Shown here: positions 1-9,339 of the stretch, piece by piece
Layout: each line of letters opens with the position of its first letter
How positions within the stretch are numbered: the first letter of the stretch is position 1
Origin: Ensifer sp. IC3342
Lineage (GTDB): Bacteria > Pseudomonadota > Alphaproteobacteria > Rhizobiales > Rhizobiaceae
Direction of reading: 5' to 3'
Length of the DNA stretch: 64,000 nucleotides
Assembly (NCBI RefSeq): GCF_020193655.1
Contig: NZ_JADYVE010000020.1
Coordinates: 1-64,000 of the forward strand
Program-made: the position numbers and the translations under genes
The notes under the pieces: model-generated
What the model was told of the DNA's origin: nothing
Seen by the model: the letters and a program-made list of their open reading frames with translations, nothing else
Databases searched by the model: none

Positions 1-137
1 ACAAACGCCCCTCAATGGCGTGTGCAACACCGGAGTTTGACCTGGCCAACCGGAAACGCCTGCAAGCGAAGGGACTCGCCCCACTCACTCACCCAGCTTC
101 AGTGCCGAAACCGCACTCTTTGGAACTCAACATCAAA

Positions 138-353
138 TCAGCTTGCGCAGCCGCAGGGCATCGACTTCATGCCGCTGTCGCCGGGCTGGTCGGGACAATC
201 CTGGCAGTCGCCTTGGTCGGACACTCTCATTTCCGCCATGGTCGCCGTCTTCGCAGCCATGCCGCTCGCCTGGGCGACCGACAGGCCCATCCCCGCGGCG
301 ACGAGGGTCGCGAGGAGCAAAAGGCCAAGCTGTCGGATCGACCAGGGCTTCAT
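138..353 (-). CDS. small Met/Cys-rich exported protein of the copper operon
   Basis: A 71-residue protein. It opens with a basic stretch (MKPWSIRQ) and a hydrophobic signal-like segment ending near AQASG, followed by a short mature part rich in Met, Cys, Asp and Gln (for example DCQDCPDQ and MPCGC). That composition suits a periplasmic copper or silver ligand. It is the last gene of the reverse-strand run that includes cusA and cusB. The start at 353 is chosen because it begins directly before the signal segment; an upstream in-frame start at 428 would bury that signal. The ribosome-binding site is weak. The protein may be shortened at its C-terminus. Function is inferred from composition and context only. 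Confidence 0.5.
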   Translation of the reverse strand: MKPWSIRQLGLLLLATLVAAGMGLSVAQASGMAAKTATMAEMRVSDQGDCQDCPDQPGDSGMKSMPCGCAS

Positions 354-453
354 AACGGAGAGAATCGCGCCGAACCTCCGGGAGTACGAGCCATGATGCG
401 TCCCTGAGGAGACCGGGCACGTCAACATGCGTGACGCAACGCGGGCGGACGCC

Positions 454-573
454 TCAGCGGAAGAACACGTATTTGATCAGCGCCGCAATCACCAGCGCGA
501 TCACGACCAGCCCGACGATGCCGACAATACCCATGCCCCACATCATGCCGCCGCCCATCATATCGTTCATCAT
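454..573 (-). CDS. 39-residue Met-rich single-span membrane peptide downstream of cusA
   Basis: An open frame starting ATGATG at 573, behind a strong GGAGGAGG-type ribosome-binding site and 12 bp after the cusA stop. The peptide starts MMNDMMGGGMMWGMG and continues with a Val/Ile/Leu/Ala transmembrane helix, ending KYVFFR. Seven of the first 14 residues are Met, a pattern expected of Cu(I)/Ag(I) coordination. Its position directly after the RND pump gene suggests a pump accessory, comparable in size to the small membrane subunits known from other RND pumps. That role is an inference. The gene is too short for most automatic callers, but its ribosome-binding site and composition make it credible. 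Confidence 0.72.
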   Translation of the reverse strand: MMNDMMGGGMMWGMGIVGIVGLVVIALVIAALIKYVFFR

Positions 574-585
574 GGCCTCCTCCCT

Positions 586-3500
586 TCATTCGGCCGCCTC
601 CATCAGCGGTGCCGGTTCAGCCTCCGCCGAGAAATGATCGGCTCGGGCTGGCAGTCGCCAGCCCTTGACCAACCCGTAGATCGCCGGGATCACGGCCAGC
701 GTCAGCACCGTCGACGAGATCATGCCGCCGATCATCGGCACGGCGATGCGCTGCATGATTTCCGAGCCGGCCCCGGTGCTCCAGAGGATCGGCACAAGCC
801 CGGCGATGATCGCGACCACCGTCATCATCTTCGGCCGCACGCGCTCGACTGCTCCGACCATGATCGCCTGATGCAGGTCGTCGCGCGTGAACAGACGCTT
901 CTCCGCCGCGCACGCCGCGCGCCGTTCGCGAAGCGCCTGGTCGAGATAGATCAGCATGATCACGCCGGTCTCGGCAGCCACGCCCGCGAGCGCGATGAAG
1001 CCGACGACCACTGCCACCGAGGCATTGAAGCCCAGCCACCACATCAGCCAGATGCCGCCGACGAGAGCAAAGGGCAGCGACAACATGACGATGAGCGTCT
1101 CGGTCAGCGCCTTGAAGTTCAGGTAGAGCAGCAGGAAGATCAGCGCCAATGTCAGCGGCACGACGATCGCGAGCCGGGCCTTCGCCCGCTCCAGATACTC
1201 GTACTGGCCGCTCCAGGCGACCGAGTAGCCGGCCGGCATGGTCACGCTCTTGGCGACCGCGTCCTTCGCGTCCGCGACGTAGCCGCCGAGATCGCGATTG
1301 GCGATGTCGACGAAGATATAGACGGCGAGCTGGCCGTTCTCCGTCCGGATGGTCGTGGCACCACGGGTCAGCTTCACGTCGGCGACAGCGCCGAGCGGGA
1401 CGGTTCCGCCGCCGGGAAGCGCGACCTCGACGTCGCGGGCGATCGATTGCGGATCGCTCCTGAAGGCCCGCGGATAGCGGACGGCGACGCCGTAGCGTTC
1501 GCGGCCCTCGACCGTCGAGGTCACCACCTCGGAACCGAGCGCCGTGCCGATCACGTCCTGCACGTCGTCTATGCTCAAGCCGTAGCGCCCGAGCGCTGTG
1601 CGATCCGGCACGATGTCGAGATAGTACCCACCGATCACGCGCTCGGCATAGGCGCTCGACGTTCCGGGAATCGTCTTCAACACGATCTCGATTTCGCGCG
1701 CGATCCGCTCCATCTCCTTGAGGTCGGTCCCGTAGACCTTGACGCCGACGGGTGTGCGAATGCCGGTCGACAGCATGTCGATGCGGGCGCGGATCGGCAT
1801 CGTCCAGGCGTTGGACACGCCAGGGAACTGCAGCGCCGCATCCATCTCCTGCTTGAGGCTGTCGATCGTCACGCCCGGCCGCCATTCGGACTTCGGCTTC
1901 AGGGTGATGATCGTCTCGAACATCTCCGTCGGCGCGGGGTCGGTGGCCGTCAGCGCCCTCCCCGCCTTTCCGAAGACGGTCTCGACCTCCGGGAAGGACT
2001 TGATGATCCGGTCCTGGGTCTGCATCAGCTCGGCCGCCTTGGTCACCGACAGACCGGGCAAGGTCGTCGGCATGTACATCAGCGTGCCTTCGTTGAGGTT
2101 CGGCATGAACTCGCTGCCGATCTGGCGGGCGGGCCAGACCGTCGCGGCGAGCGCCGCCACAGCCAGGAGGATGGTGATCGTCTTCGCCCGCAGCACCCCG
2201 GCAATGACCGGGCGGTAGATCCAGATGAGAAACCGGTTGAGTGGGTTCCTGTGCTCAGGCACGATCCGGCCGCGCACGAACACGACCATCAGCGCCGGGA
2301 CGAGCGTCACCGACAGGAGCGCGGCCGCCGCCATGGCGAAGGTCTTCGTGAAGGCGAGCGGTCCGAACAGCCGTCCCTCCTGCGACTCCAGCGTGAAGAT
2401 CGGGAGGAACGATACGGTGATGATCAGCAGGCTGAAGAAGAGCGCCGGGCCGACCTCGCTTGCGGCCTTGATCAGCACCTCGGTGCGGGGTTTGCCGGGC
2501 GGAGCGCGCTCCAGATGCTTGTGGGCGTTCTCGATCATGACGATCGCCGCGTCGATCATCGCGCCGATGGCGATGGCGATGCCACCGAGGCTCATGATGT
2601 TTGCCCCGATGCCGAGCGCGCGCATCGCGATGAAGGAGATCAGAATGCCGATCGGCAGCATGATGATGGCGACGAGGGCGCTGCGGACATGCAGGAGGAA
2701 GGCGATGGTCACCAGGGCGACGATGACCGACTCCTCGACCAGCGTGCCCTTGAGCGTCTCGATTGCGGCCTTGATCAGCTCCGAGCGGTCGTAGACGGGA
2801 AGGATGTCGGTGCCCGCCGGCAGGCTGTCCTTGACCGCCGCCAGGCTCTTCTTGGCGCTGTCGATGACGTTCAGCGCGTTTTCGCCCACGCGCTGCAGCA
2901 CGATGCCGCTTGCGACCTCTCCCTCGCCGTTGAGTTCGGTGATGCCGCGACGCTCGTCCGGAACCGTCTCCACCCGCGCTACATCGCCGAGGCGCAGCGG
3001 TGTCCCGCCCTCGGTCATCAAGGTGATGTTCTCGATGTCCCTGATGCCCTGCAGGTAGCCTTTGCCACGTACCATGAACTCGAATTCGGAGATTTCGACC
3101 GTTCGCCCGCCGACGTCCCTGTTGCTGGTGCGGACCGCGTCGGAGACCTGCTTGAGCGTCGCGTTCTGGGCGCGCAGCCGCGCCGGATCGACGACGACGG
3201 AGTATTGCTTGACGAAGCCGCCGACACTCGCGACCTCGGCCACGCCCTCAGACTTCGAGGCGGCGAAGCGGACGACCCAGTCCTGCAGCGAGCGCAGTTC
3301 GGCGAGCGACAATTCCTTGGCGACGAGGGCGTACTGGTAGACCCAGCCGACCCCGGTCGCGTCGGGGCCGAGGCTCGGCGAGACGCCCTGCGGCAGTCGG
3401 TTCGAGGCGGCGTTCAAGTATTCGAGCACGCGGCTGCGCGCCCAATACGGATCGGTCCCGTCCTCGAAGATGACGTAGACGAAGGAGACGCCGAAGAACG

Positions 3501-3756
3501 AGAAGCCGCGCACGACCTTCGACCGCGGTACCGTCAGCATCGACGTCGTCAGCGGATAGGTGACCTGATCCTCGACCACTTGTGGTGCTTGGCCGGGATA
3601 GTCGGTGAAGACGATGACCTGCACATCCGAGAGGTCGGGGATGGCGTCGAGCGGGAGAGATCGCAGCGAATAGACGCCCGCAGCGATCGAGAGCGCGGCT
3701 CCGACGATGATCAGTACAAGGTTGCGAGCAGACCAGGCGATGACGTTGGAGATCAT
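586..3756 (-). CDS. cusA: CusA/SilA-type Cu(I)/Ag(I) RND efflux pump
   Basis: A 1056-residue inner-membrane RND transporter of the heavy-metal efflux subfamily, the size of E. coli CusA. It uses the proton gradient to move Cu(I)/Ag(I) out through a periplasmic funnel. The transmembrane proton-relay Asp is seen in IGAMIDAAIVMIEN. The three methionines of the CusA metal path are present in YMPTTL, APTEMFET and RIDMLSTG, which separates it from CzcA-type Zn/Co pumps. Its start overlaps the cusB stop by 4 bp (ATGA), showing translational coupling. No CusC-type outer-membrane channel and no CusRS two-component genes are seen in the window, so the outer channel must come from elsewhere. Confidence 0.95.
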   Translation of the reverse strand: MISNVIAWSARNLVLIIVGAALSIAAGVYSLRSLPLDAIPDLSDVQVIVFTDYPGQAPQVVEDQVTYPLTTSMLTVPRSKVVRGFSFFGVSFVYVIFEDGTDPYWARSRVLEYLNAASNRLPQGVSPSLGPDATGVGWVYQYALVAKELSLAELRSLQDWVVRFAASKSEGVAEVASVGGFVKQYSVVVDPARLRAQNATLKQVSDAVRTSNRDVGGRTVEISEFEFMVRGKGYLQGIRDIENITLMTEGGTPLRLGDVARVETVPDERRGITELNGEGEVASGIVLQRVGENALNVIDSAKKSLAAVKDSLPAGTDILPVYDRSELIKAAIETLKGTLVEESVIVALVTIAFLLHVRSALVAIIMLPIGILISFIAMRALGIGANIMSLGGIAIAIGAMIDAAIVMIENAHKHLERAPPGKPRTEVLIKAASEVGPALFFSLLIITVSFLPIFTLESQEGRLFGPLAFTKTFAMAAAALLSVTLVPALMVVFVRGRIVPEHRNPLNRFLIWIYRPVIAGVLRAKTITILLAVAALAATVWPARQIGSEFMPNLNEGTLMYMPTTLPGLSVTKAAELMQTQDRIIKSFPEVETVFGKAGRALTATDPAPTEMFETIITLKPKSEWRPGVTIDSLKQEMDAALQFPGVSNAWTMPIRARIDMLSTGIRTPVGVKVYGTDLKEMERIAREIEIVLKTIPGTSSAYAERVIGGYYLDIVPDRTALGRYGLSIDDVQDVIGTALGSEVVTSTVEGRERYGVAVRYPRAFRSDPQSIARDVEVALPGGGTVPLGAVADVKLTRGATTIRTENGQLAVYIFVDIANRDLGGYVADAKDAVAKSVTMPAGYSVAWSGQYEYLERAKARLAIVVPLTLALIFLLLYLNFKALTETLIVMLSLPFALVGGIWLMWWLGFNASVAVVVGFIALAGVAAETGVIMLIYLDQALRERRAACAAEKRLFTRDDLHQAIMVGAVERVRPKMMTVVAIIAGLVPILWSTGAGSEIMQRIAVPMIGGMISSTVLTLAVIPAIYGLVKGWRLPARADHFSAEAEPAPLMEAAE

Positions 3757-5183
3757 GGCTGCACCTCGCTCGTCGTGAGCCCGTTCAGCGCCGCATTAAG
3801 GTTGCTTTCGGCATCGAGCAGGAAGTTCGCGGAAACGACGATCTTCTCGCCGGCCTCCACCCCCTTCGTGACCTGCGTCCGGTCGTCGCCGCGCGCACCG
3901 AGGGTGACGTCGCGCGGTTCGAAACGGCCTTCGCCCTTGTCGACGAACACCACCTGGCGGTCGCCCGTGTCAATCACGGCGCTGTTCGGCACGGCGACGA
4001 CCGGCGCCGTTTCACCCGAGGCGATCTCCACCTCGGCGTACATGTTTGCGAACAGTAGACCCTCGCCGTTGGAAAGCTCGATCCTCATCCTGGCCGTCCG
4101 CGTCTGCGTCTGAAGCTCGGGATAGATCAGATCGACGGTGCCCTCGAATACCTTGCCGGGCAGGTTGCGCACTTTGACGGTCGCCGGCGCGCCTTTCCGG
4201 ATGTTCGCGGCATCATATTCAGGCACGTCCGCGATCACCCACACCTTTGACATGTCGGCGATGCGGAACAGGACGTCGCCGGCCTCCGCCATCATGCCGG
4301 TCGTCGCGTTGCGTTCGAGAACGACGCCGTCGCTCGGCGACAGGTATGCGATGCTTCTGGGCACCGACCGGTCCCGAGCTATGGCCCTGATCGCCTCTTC
4401 CGGCGCGCCGAGATTGCGCAGTTGCAGCGCGCCGCCGACGTTGAGGTCCGGCTTGCCGCCGCCGCGCAATTCCGTGGCGTATTCGGCCCCGGCCTTGGCG
4501 ATCTCCTTTGAGTAGAAGTGGAAGAGGCCGTCCCCCTTCCGCACCCGGTCGCCTGTCGTCACGTTGGCAACGCCCTCGATGAAGGAGTCCGCCCGCATCG
4601 AGACGATCCGCACCAGCCGCTCGTCGAACGTGACCGTCCCCGGCACACGAATCTCGCGGCTGACGACGGCTTTCTCCACCGTTGCCGTCTTCACCCCGGT
4701 GCGCTGGAGCTTGCCGAGCGAGACCTTGACGACGGAGCTGTCCGCTTCGCCGCCCTCGAAGACCGGGATGTAATCCATGCCCATCGAGTCTTTCTTTGGC
4801 ACTTTGGAGGTGTCCGGCAGGCCCATGGGATTGCGGTAATAGAGTATCTTGCGCTCGCCCGCTTTCGGCGTCGCTCCCGCGCTTTCGGTGGGTGCCTTCT
4901 TCACCGTCTCGAAGGATACGTCCTCGCTCTCCCGCACGGCGACGAAGGCGCGGCCGTCGGCGGTCTCTTTCGGAGTCGCCGAATATTCCGGCGCACCGTC
5001 CGGATGGCGGTAGTAGATGAGCTTGCCCGTGGGGATCGCCGCGGGCGGCATCGTTTCCCCGAGCGCCTGCCCGGAGAAAAGCTGGTTGACATTGGTGGCG
5101 AGGCCGCGTGTGCCGGCCACGTAGCCTCCCCCGCCGGCAACGGCGAGGGAGCCCAAGAGGAGCAGGAGCTTGAAGGACTTCAC
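3753..5183 (-). CDS. cusB: CusB-type periplasmic membrane-fusion protein with heavy-metal-binding domains
   Basis: A 476-residue adaptor of the metal RND efflux pump. It has an N-terminal membrane anchor (about residues 7-25). Two tandem YYR-type heavy-metal-binding segments follow. The first (YYRHPDGAPEY) has lost the Met pattern. The second (YYRNPMGLPDTSKVPKKD, then SMGMDYIPV, about residues 112-142) is canonical. Hairpin, lipoyl and beta-barrel regions come next (AGDVLFRIADMSKVWVIADV). It links the pump to an outer-membrane channel and hands metal to CusA. It overlaps both neighbours by 4 bp, so the YtkA-like gene, cusB and cusA are read as one translationally coupled unit. Confidence 0.93.
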   Translation of the reverse strand: MKSFKLLLLLGSLAVAGGGGYVAGTRGLATNVNQLFSGQALGETMPPAAIPTGKLIYYRHPDGAPEYSATPKETADGRAFVAVRESEDVSFETVKKAPTESAGATPKAGERKILYYRNPMGLPDTSKVPKKDSMGMDYIPVFEGGEADSSVVKVSLGKLQRTGVKTATVEKAVVSREIRVPGTVTFDERLVRIVSMRADSFIEGVANVTTGDRVRKGDGLFHFYSKEIAKAGAEYATELRGGGKPDLNVGGALQLRNLGAPEEAIRAIARDRSVPRSIAYLSPSDGVVLERNATTGMMAEAGDVLFRIADMSKVWVIADVPEYDAANIRKGAPATVKVRNLPGKVFEGTVDLIYPELQTQTRTARMRIELSNGEGLLFANMYAEVEIASGETAPVVAVPNSAVIDTGDRQVVFVDKGEGRFEPRDVTLGARGDDRTQVTKGVEAGEKIVVSANFLLDAESNLNAALNGLTTSEVQP

Positions 5184-5578
5184 GGCGTCGCCTGCAGAGT
5201 GAGTTCGCCCTGGACGGTGTCGGTCTCGCCCTGGACCTTGGCGGCGAGCTTGAAGCGCCAGCCGCCCTCCATGCTCAGGTTCGTCTTGAAGCGGTAGACG
5301 CCGGGTTCCGTAGACGGGAGCGCCTCGACCGGGGTGGTCATCGCTTCCATGCCTTCCGGGGCCATGTCCATCCGGGTGGTGAAGATCACGGCGTCGGAGA
5401 CGGGTTTTTCCGTCCGCTTGTCGATCAGCCGAACGGCGACCGTCGCCTCCGGTCCCTGGGCGACCTCGGACTGGACGAGCTTGAACTCGTAGTCCGTTGC
5501 CGCGGCGTAGGATATGGCGGTCGAGGCCAGCACGATCGCCAGCGATGCGAGATTTCCCTTGGGAGAAAAATGGTTCAT
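5180..5578 (-). CDS. YtkA/FixH-like periplasmic protein of the cus operon
   Basis: A 132-residue protein with a signal-like N-terminus (MNHFSPKGNLASLAIVLAS) and one Ig-like beta domain of the YtkA/FixH type. The segments VAVRLIDKRTEKPVSDAVI, MDMAPEGMEAM and VYRFKTNLSMEGGWRFKL are typical. This family is repeatedly found next to copper efflux or oxidase-maturation genes and is thought to handle copper in the periplasm. The start at 5578 is preferred over the upstream one at 5680 because it has an AGGTGAG ribosome-binding site and directly precedes the signal sequence. Its 3' end overlaps cusB by 4 bp. The Met-rich loop is consistent with metal contact, which is an inference. Confidence 0.8.
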   Translation of the reverse strand: MNHFSPKGNLASLAIVLASTAISYAAATDYEFKLVQSEVAQGPEATVAVRLIDKRTEKPVSDAVIFTTRMDMAPEGMEAMTTPVEALPSTEPGVYRFKTNLSMEGGWRFKLAAKVQGETDTVQGELTLQATP

Positions 5579-5689
5579 ACGAATCTCACCTAGAACGGGC
5601 GCGTCGGCCGCGTTCTTGAAAAATAACGATAGTCGGAAGAAGCCTGCCGAGGTTTGGGCCGGGCGAATCCAGCGGATCAAGGGGTGAGA

Positions 5690-6061
5690 TCAGGCCCTGG
5701 GAGGTCGTGCGGGAGGTTCGACAAGGGCCGATGGGAGATGGCTGTCCTGCAACAAGCCGTGCGACAGTTCGCGGGACTCCAGACTGATGCGCCAGCCGCC
5801 CGTGTCCTCATGCGCGAGAATGGTCGAGGAGCATAAGAGTGCGAGCGGGCAGGCCTTCCCGCATTCGTTCTTCTGAACGGGTTGCTGCTCTGGGCAGTTG
5901 GACATGTCGTCGGAGCCGTCCATGCCCGGCATGGCTTCCATTTGCATGTCGGACGAAAGTGCCATCGCATTCGCCGCCGTGCTCACGCTCACGGGACCGA
6001 ACGCGACCCCGAGCAACGCCAACAGACAGAGTAAGCGCCGGAGCGCGACGACAGCGAACAT
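5690..6061 (-). CDS. secreted Met/Cys-rich protein, first gene of the cus cluster
   Basis: About 123 residues from the start at 6061. It has a signal peptide (LLCLLALLGVAFGPVSVSTA) and then a Met/Asp/Cys-rich region (MQMEAMPGMDGSDDMSNC, NECGKACPLALLC), with a less structured C-terminus ending RPPRA. The composition suggests a periplasmic copper-responsive or copper-binding protein. It lies about 110 bp upstream of the YtkA-like gene on the same strand and is probably the first gene of the operon. In-frame starts at 6091 and 6130 are possible. No catalytic motif is seen, so the function is inferred from context. Confidence 0.62.
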   Translation of the reverse strand: MFAVVALRRLLCLLALLGVAFGPVSVSTAANAMALSSDMQMEAMPGMDGSDDMSNCPEQQPVQKNECGKACPLALLCSSTILAHEDTGGWRISLESRELSHGLLQDSHLPSALVEPPARPPRA

Positions 6062-6167
6062 GCCCCTATGCTTGCATGGCGCGACGTGCATTGGAAGACG
6101 GTCACGAAAAGTTGCGACCGACAGCCGCATCCGATCTCGACCGGGTTATATTTGAACAGCCGGAGGC

Positions 6168-6731
6168 TTAGCCGATCCGTACAACTGTATCGGAGACGAA
6201 TTCGAAGTGAGGAATTGCGAGATTCTCCGGCGCGGGTCCCTTGCGGATGCGACCGGCGGTATCGTAGTGCGATCCGTGGCAGGGACAGAACCAACCACCA
6301 AAATCACCCGCCTGACCTAAAGGCACGCAGCCCAAATGCGTGCAGACCCCGATCATCACGATCCAGTTCTCCCTGCCCTGACCGGCCGAGCGCGCCACGT
6401 CTGTCGCCGGCTGGTCGTGCTCAAGATTCGCGTTTCGCGCCAACGGGTCCTTGAGTTCCTCAAGGGCGGTCGCGTTCGCGGCCTCCACCTCCTTGCCGGT
6501 CCGATTGCGGATGAAAACGGGACGGCCGCGCCATTTGACGGTCATTGACATGCCTTCCGCGAGCGAGGACACGTCCACCTCGATAGAGGCCAGGGCAAGT
6601 GTTGAGGCATCGGGACGCATTGCATCGATAAAGGGCCAAGAGGCCGCCCCAACTCCCACCACCCCTGCCATTGCCGTCACCAGATAAAGAAAATCGCGTT
6701 TGGTCGGCTCGGCCGTTTCGTCTGTCGCCAC
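6168..6731 (-). CDS. petA: orphan Rieske [2Fe-2S] protein (ubiquinol-cytochrome c reductase type)
   Basis: A 187-residue Rieske iron-sulfur protein of the cytochrome bc1 type. It begins with a Tat-like/membrane-anchor region (KRDFLYLVTAMAGVVGVGAA) and ends with both cluster motifs, CTHLGCVP and CPCHGSHYD, giving two Cys and two His ligands plus the disulfide pair. In a normal operon it is followed by cytochrome b and cytochrome c1. Neither is in this window: the gene lies between the copper cluster and an RTX protein. It is probably a second copy that joins a bc1 complex encoded elsewhere. That is inferred from the missing partners. Confidence 0.88.
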   Translation of the reverse strand: MATDETAEPTKRDFLYLVTAMAGVVGVGAASWPFIDAMRPDASTLALASIEVDVSSLAEGMSMTVKWRGRPVFIRNRTGKEVEAANATALEELKDPLARNANLEHDQPATDVARSAGQGRENWIVMIGVCTHLGCVPLGQAGDFGGWFCPCHGSHYDTAGRIRKGPAPENLAIPHFEFVSDTVVRIG

Positions 6732-7416
6732 AGGAATAGCACCTTCCTACGCCGCTTAGCTCATTCCGCTGCAGAGACCGTGGAATGCTGTGCCCGTACC
6801 AGGGGGATGATGAGGACAATGCGTTCTTTTGGCAGAAGCTTTGCGGCCCAATCATTATACGTCCCAGGCGCAATGATGGAAATGAGAACGAGCTTCTTCG
6901 GAACATCAAAGAATCAGATGTGACTCTTTCTCTGCCGAAAGACGTTTCACCTGTGGCTAGAATAATGGCTGCTTTACCGGGAACGCGACCGTTGTGCATG
7001 TGCTCTCTAACTTCCGCTCCCCCACCCTTCCGTGACTGATCGAACCGCAAAGATCGACCCTTCTCTGCCCATCCTTTACAACGCTCTGGCGGCAAGGCTC
7101 TGCCCTTAGCGGAAGCTCAGCGCAAAACTGACCACGCGCCGGTAGCTTTACCCTTTAATGGCATCACCGAAAGGGCTGAGAGACGAGCCAGCCGGGTCTA
7201 TCGGCGCTGTGTCGAAGGTCATTCGACGCCCCGGTGAATGGAGGGATGATTCGAGTATTCAATTAGATCTCCTGTATTGTCGCAGTATTTTTGAAATATA
7301 TTTTCCTGCCGAGTTACCGATTAATAATATTAATTTGATTTTCCTCTCGGCTGGTTGTTCTGTCTTGTTCTCAGTACGCTATAAGTTTCTCTCCAAAACG
7401 GCGAAGGGAGCCGGTC
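6732..7416. other. 685-bp gap between the Rieske gene and the RTX gene
   Basis: No convincing gene is seen. The half next to the RTX gene (about 7250-7410) is clearly more AT-rich than its surroundings and probably holds that gene's promoter. A 6-3-6 inverted repeat (ATTAAT-AAT-ATTAAT, 7320-7334) lies 83-97 bp before the RTX start. Around 7030-7045 a short stretch (CCACCCTTCCGTGACTGATC) resembles one near 9191-9210, which may be chance. Confidence 0.4.
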
Positions 7417-9027
7417 ATGACGAACGTCATTGGAACGAAAGGTGACGACAAACTGCGCGGCGGACCGGAGATCGACCGGCTGTGGGGGCTTATCGGCAAT
7501 GACGATCTCGACGGCGGTGAAGGCAACGACCTCCTCGACGCCGGCGCCGGCGACGATCTCCTGACGAGTGAGAGCGGCTATGACAGGCTCGATGGCGGAG
7601 AGGGAGACGACACGATCGTTCTCGTTGGAGTCGGCGGAGCTGTGACAGGTGGCGCGGGTTTCGACACTTTCGTCGTCGACCTGTCGACGAGAACCGAGCC
7701 GGTGCGGTTTAATGGTGTTTCCGGCCACGCCATGATCGGCTTTATGCCTCAGTTCACCGATCATATCTTCTTCAGCAACATCGAGCAGTTGGTGTTGACG
7801 ACCGGGAGAGCCGCCGACTTCGTCTCCGGCACATTGGGCGACGATTGGATCTCGACCGGCGCCGGCAACGATGTGATCGGCACCGCGTGGGCGCTCGACG
7901 TGGGCCCGATCGCTTTCGGCGACGATGTCGTCGATGCCGGCGGCGGCGACGATATGATCAGCGACGGCGTCGGCGCCAACCGCCTCTATGGCGGGGCCGG
8001 CAACGATGTCGTCATCACGACATTCGGCACAGCGGAGGCCGACGGCGGCGCCGGCAACGATGTGCTCTACTTGCAACATCACGGCGAGCCTCAGGACGTC
8101 ACCGTCGACCTGGAACGGGGCACGGCCTCGACCGGCCTCGTTTTCCGCGGCTTCGAGAAGGCCGACATCACGCTCGGCAGCGGCGACGACGTGGTCTTCG
8201 GCTCGTCAAATATGATGGCCTCGGTCTTTGCCGGCGAAGGCGACAATGTTCTGATCGGCGGCAGCGGCAGGGATCATTTCGATGCCGGTTCCGGCGACGA
8301 CGTGATGCTCGGCAACGGTGGCGACGACACGCTCATTGGCCGCGGCGGTGTCGATCTCATCGACGGTGGCGAAGGCAATGATCTGATCCGGCTCTTCCGC
8401 CCCGAAGGCATGATCGAAGGCGGCGCCGGCGACGACACGCTGCAGATCGCGGCAGACCATGTCATGGGCGCCATCGACTTCGACGCGATGGCCGGCATGA
8501 TGGGCCCGAGCTTGGTGTTCCGTGGGATCGAGAGCTTCCGGGTGGTCACGAATTTGTACGATCACAACGACGACACGCTGCGCGGCGGTGCTGGCAACGA
8601 CGTACTCACCAGCAATAACGGCGACGATCTCATCGACGGTCGGGCGGGCGACGATGAAATCTCAGGGGGCGGCGGGGCCGACCGCCTGATCGGCGGCGCA
8701 GGCGACGACCAAATCTGGGGCGGGCGCGGCGCCGACCAGTTAATCGGCGGTGCAGGCGCCGATACCTTCATCTGGAGCCGCAGCGACTTGAGCGGCAACG
8801 GCATCGACCACGTGGTCGATTTCGACCCGGCCAGCGGCGATGTGCTGCGGTTCGACCGGAGCGCCGCGCGGGCGATGGGCATCCGCGACTTCGACGGCTT
8901 TCTCTCGCTGGCCTCGGACACGGAGGACGGCGTCTTCGTCTCCTACGGCTTTGGGAGCCGCGACGGCATCCTGCTTGAGGGGGTGGCTCTTACCAGTCTC
9001 CGCTCCGACGACGTCCTTTTCTTCTGA
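7417..9027 (+). CDS. RTX-type calcium-binding repeat protein
   Basis: A 536-residue acidic protein built largely from glycine/aspartate nonapeptides of the GGxGxDxL type. Blocks lie at about residues 8-75, 130-220, 250-340 and 385-475. Examples are LDGGEGNDLLDAGAGDDL and LIGGAGDDQIWGGRGADQL. The C-terminus carries a hydrophobic/acidic tail without Cys. Such repeats fold into calcium-filled beta-rolls outside the cell and usually leave by type I secretion. No N-terminal signal peptide and no nearby ABC/HlyD/TolC set dedicated to it is seen. No enzymatic domain is visible, so it may be structural or adhesive. The start at 7417 has a GAAGGGAG ribosome-binding site. Confidence 0.9.
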   Translation: MTNVIGTKGDDKLRGGPEIDRLWGLIGNDDLDGGEGNDLLDAGAGDDLLTSESGYDRLDGGEGDDTIVLVGVGGAVTGGAGFDTFVVDLSTRTEPVRFNGVSGHAMIGFMPQFTDHIFFSNIEQLVLTTGRAADFVSGTLGDDWISTGAGNDVIGTAWALDVGPIAFGDDVVDAGGGDDMISDGVGANRLYGGAGNDVVITTFGTAEADGGAGNDVLYLQHHGEPQDVTVDLERGTASTGLVFRGFEKADITLGSGDDVVFGSSNMMASVFAGEGDNVLIGGSGRDHFDAGSGDDVMLGNGGDDTLIGRGGVDLIDGGEGNDLIRLFRPEGMIEGGAGDDTLQIAADHVMGAIDFDAMAGMMGPSLVFRGIESFRVVTNLYDHNDDTLRGGAGNDVLTSNNGDDLIDGRAGDDEISGGGGADRLIGGAGDDQIWGGRGADQLIGGAGADTFIWSRSDLSGNGIDHVVDFDPASGDVLRFDRSAARAMGIRDFDGFLSLASDTEDGVFVSYGFGSRDGILLEGVALTSLRSDDVLFF

Positions 9028-9339
9028 CCTGCTGGGCGGGGGGTATCTGGTCACGTCGCTTAGAGGGAGCAGGCCGCGGGTAGGCCTGTCATGCGAACCG
9101 ATACGCGGGTCCGCAATCTACCAGCGGGTGAATGTCCGGACCTGGCACGAACCAGACCTGAGCCGAGGGGTCGGCCGCACTTCGGCTCACCACCCTTCCG
9201 CGACCGATCGCGAATATGCCCGCGGCCTCGTCCCCGATGTACTGGCGGCCTTGCCGACAATGGCGCCCTCGACGAATGGTCGTTGCCGTCAAGGGCACAA
9301 AACAATTGGCTGTGGCGGGGTGTCAATGCCGCCAAGCCT

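Noticed and set aside
427..4113. A 1228-codon forward open frame
   Set aside because: It lies antisense to cusA and cusB. The protein is dominated by Arg, Asp and His with no fold, as expected from codon bias on the opposite strand of high-GC genes.
7330..8082. A 250-codon reverse open frame with repeats
   Set aside because: It is the mirror image of the RTX nonapeptide repeats; the repetitiveness comes from the forward gene.
7417..9027. Possible tandem DNA repeat or CRISPR-like array
   Set aside because: The periodicity is 27 bp with variable sequence and encodes RTX nonapeptides; there are no conserved repeats with unique spacers.
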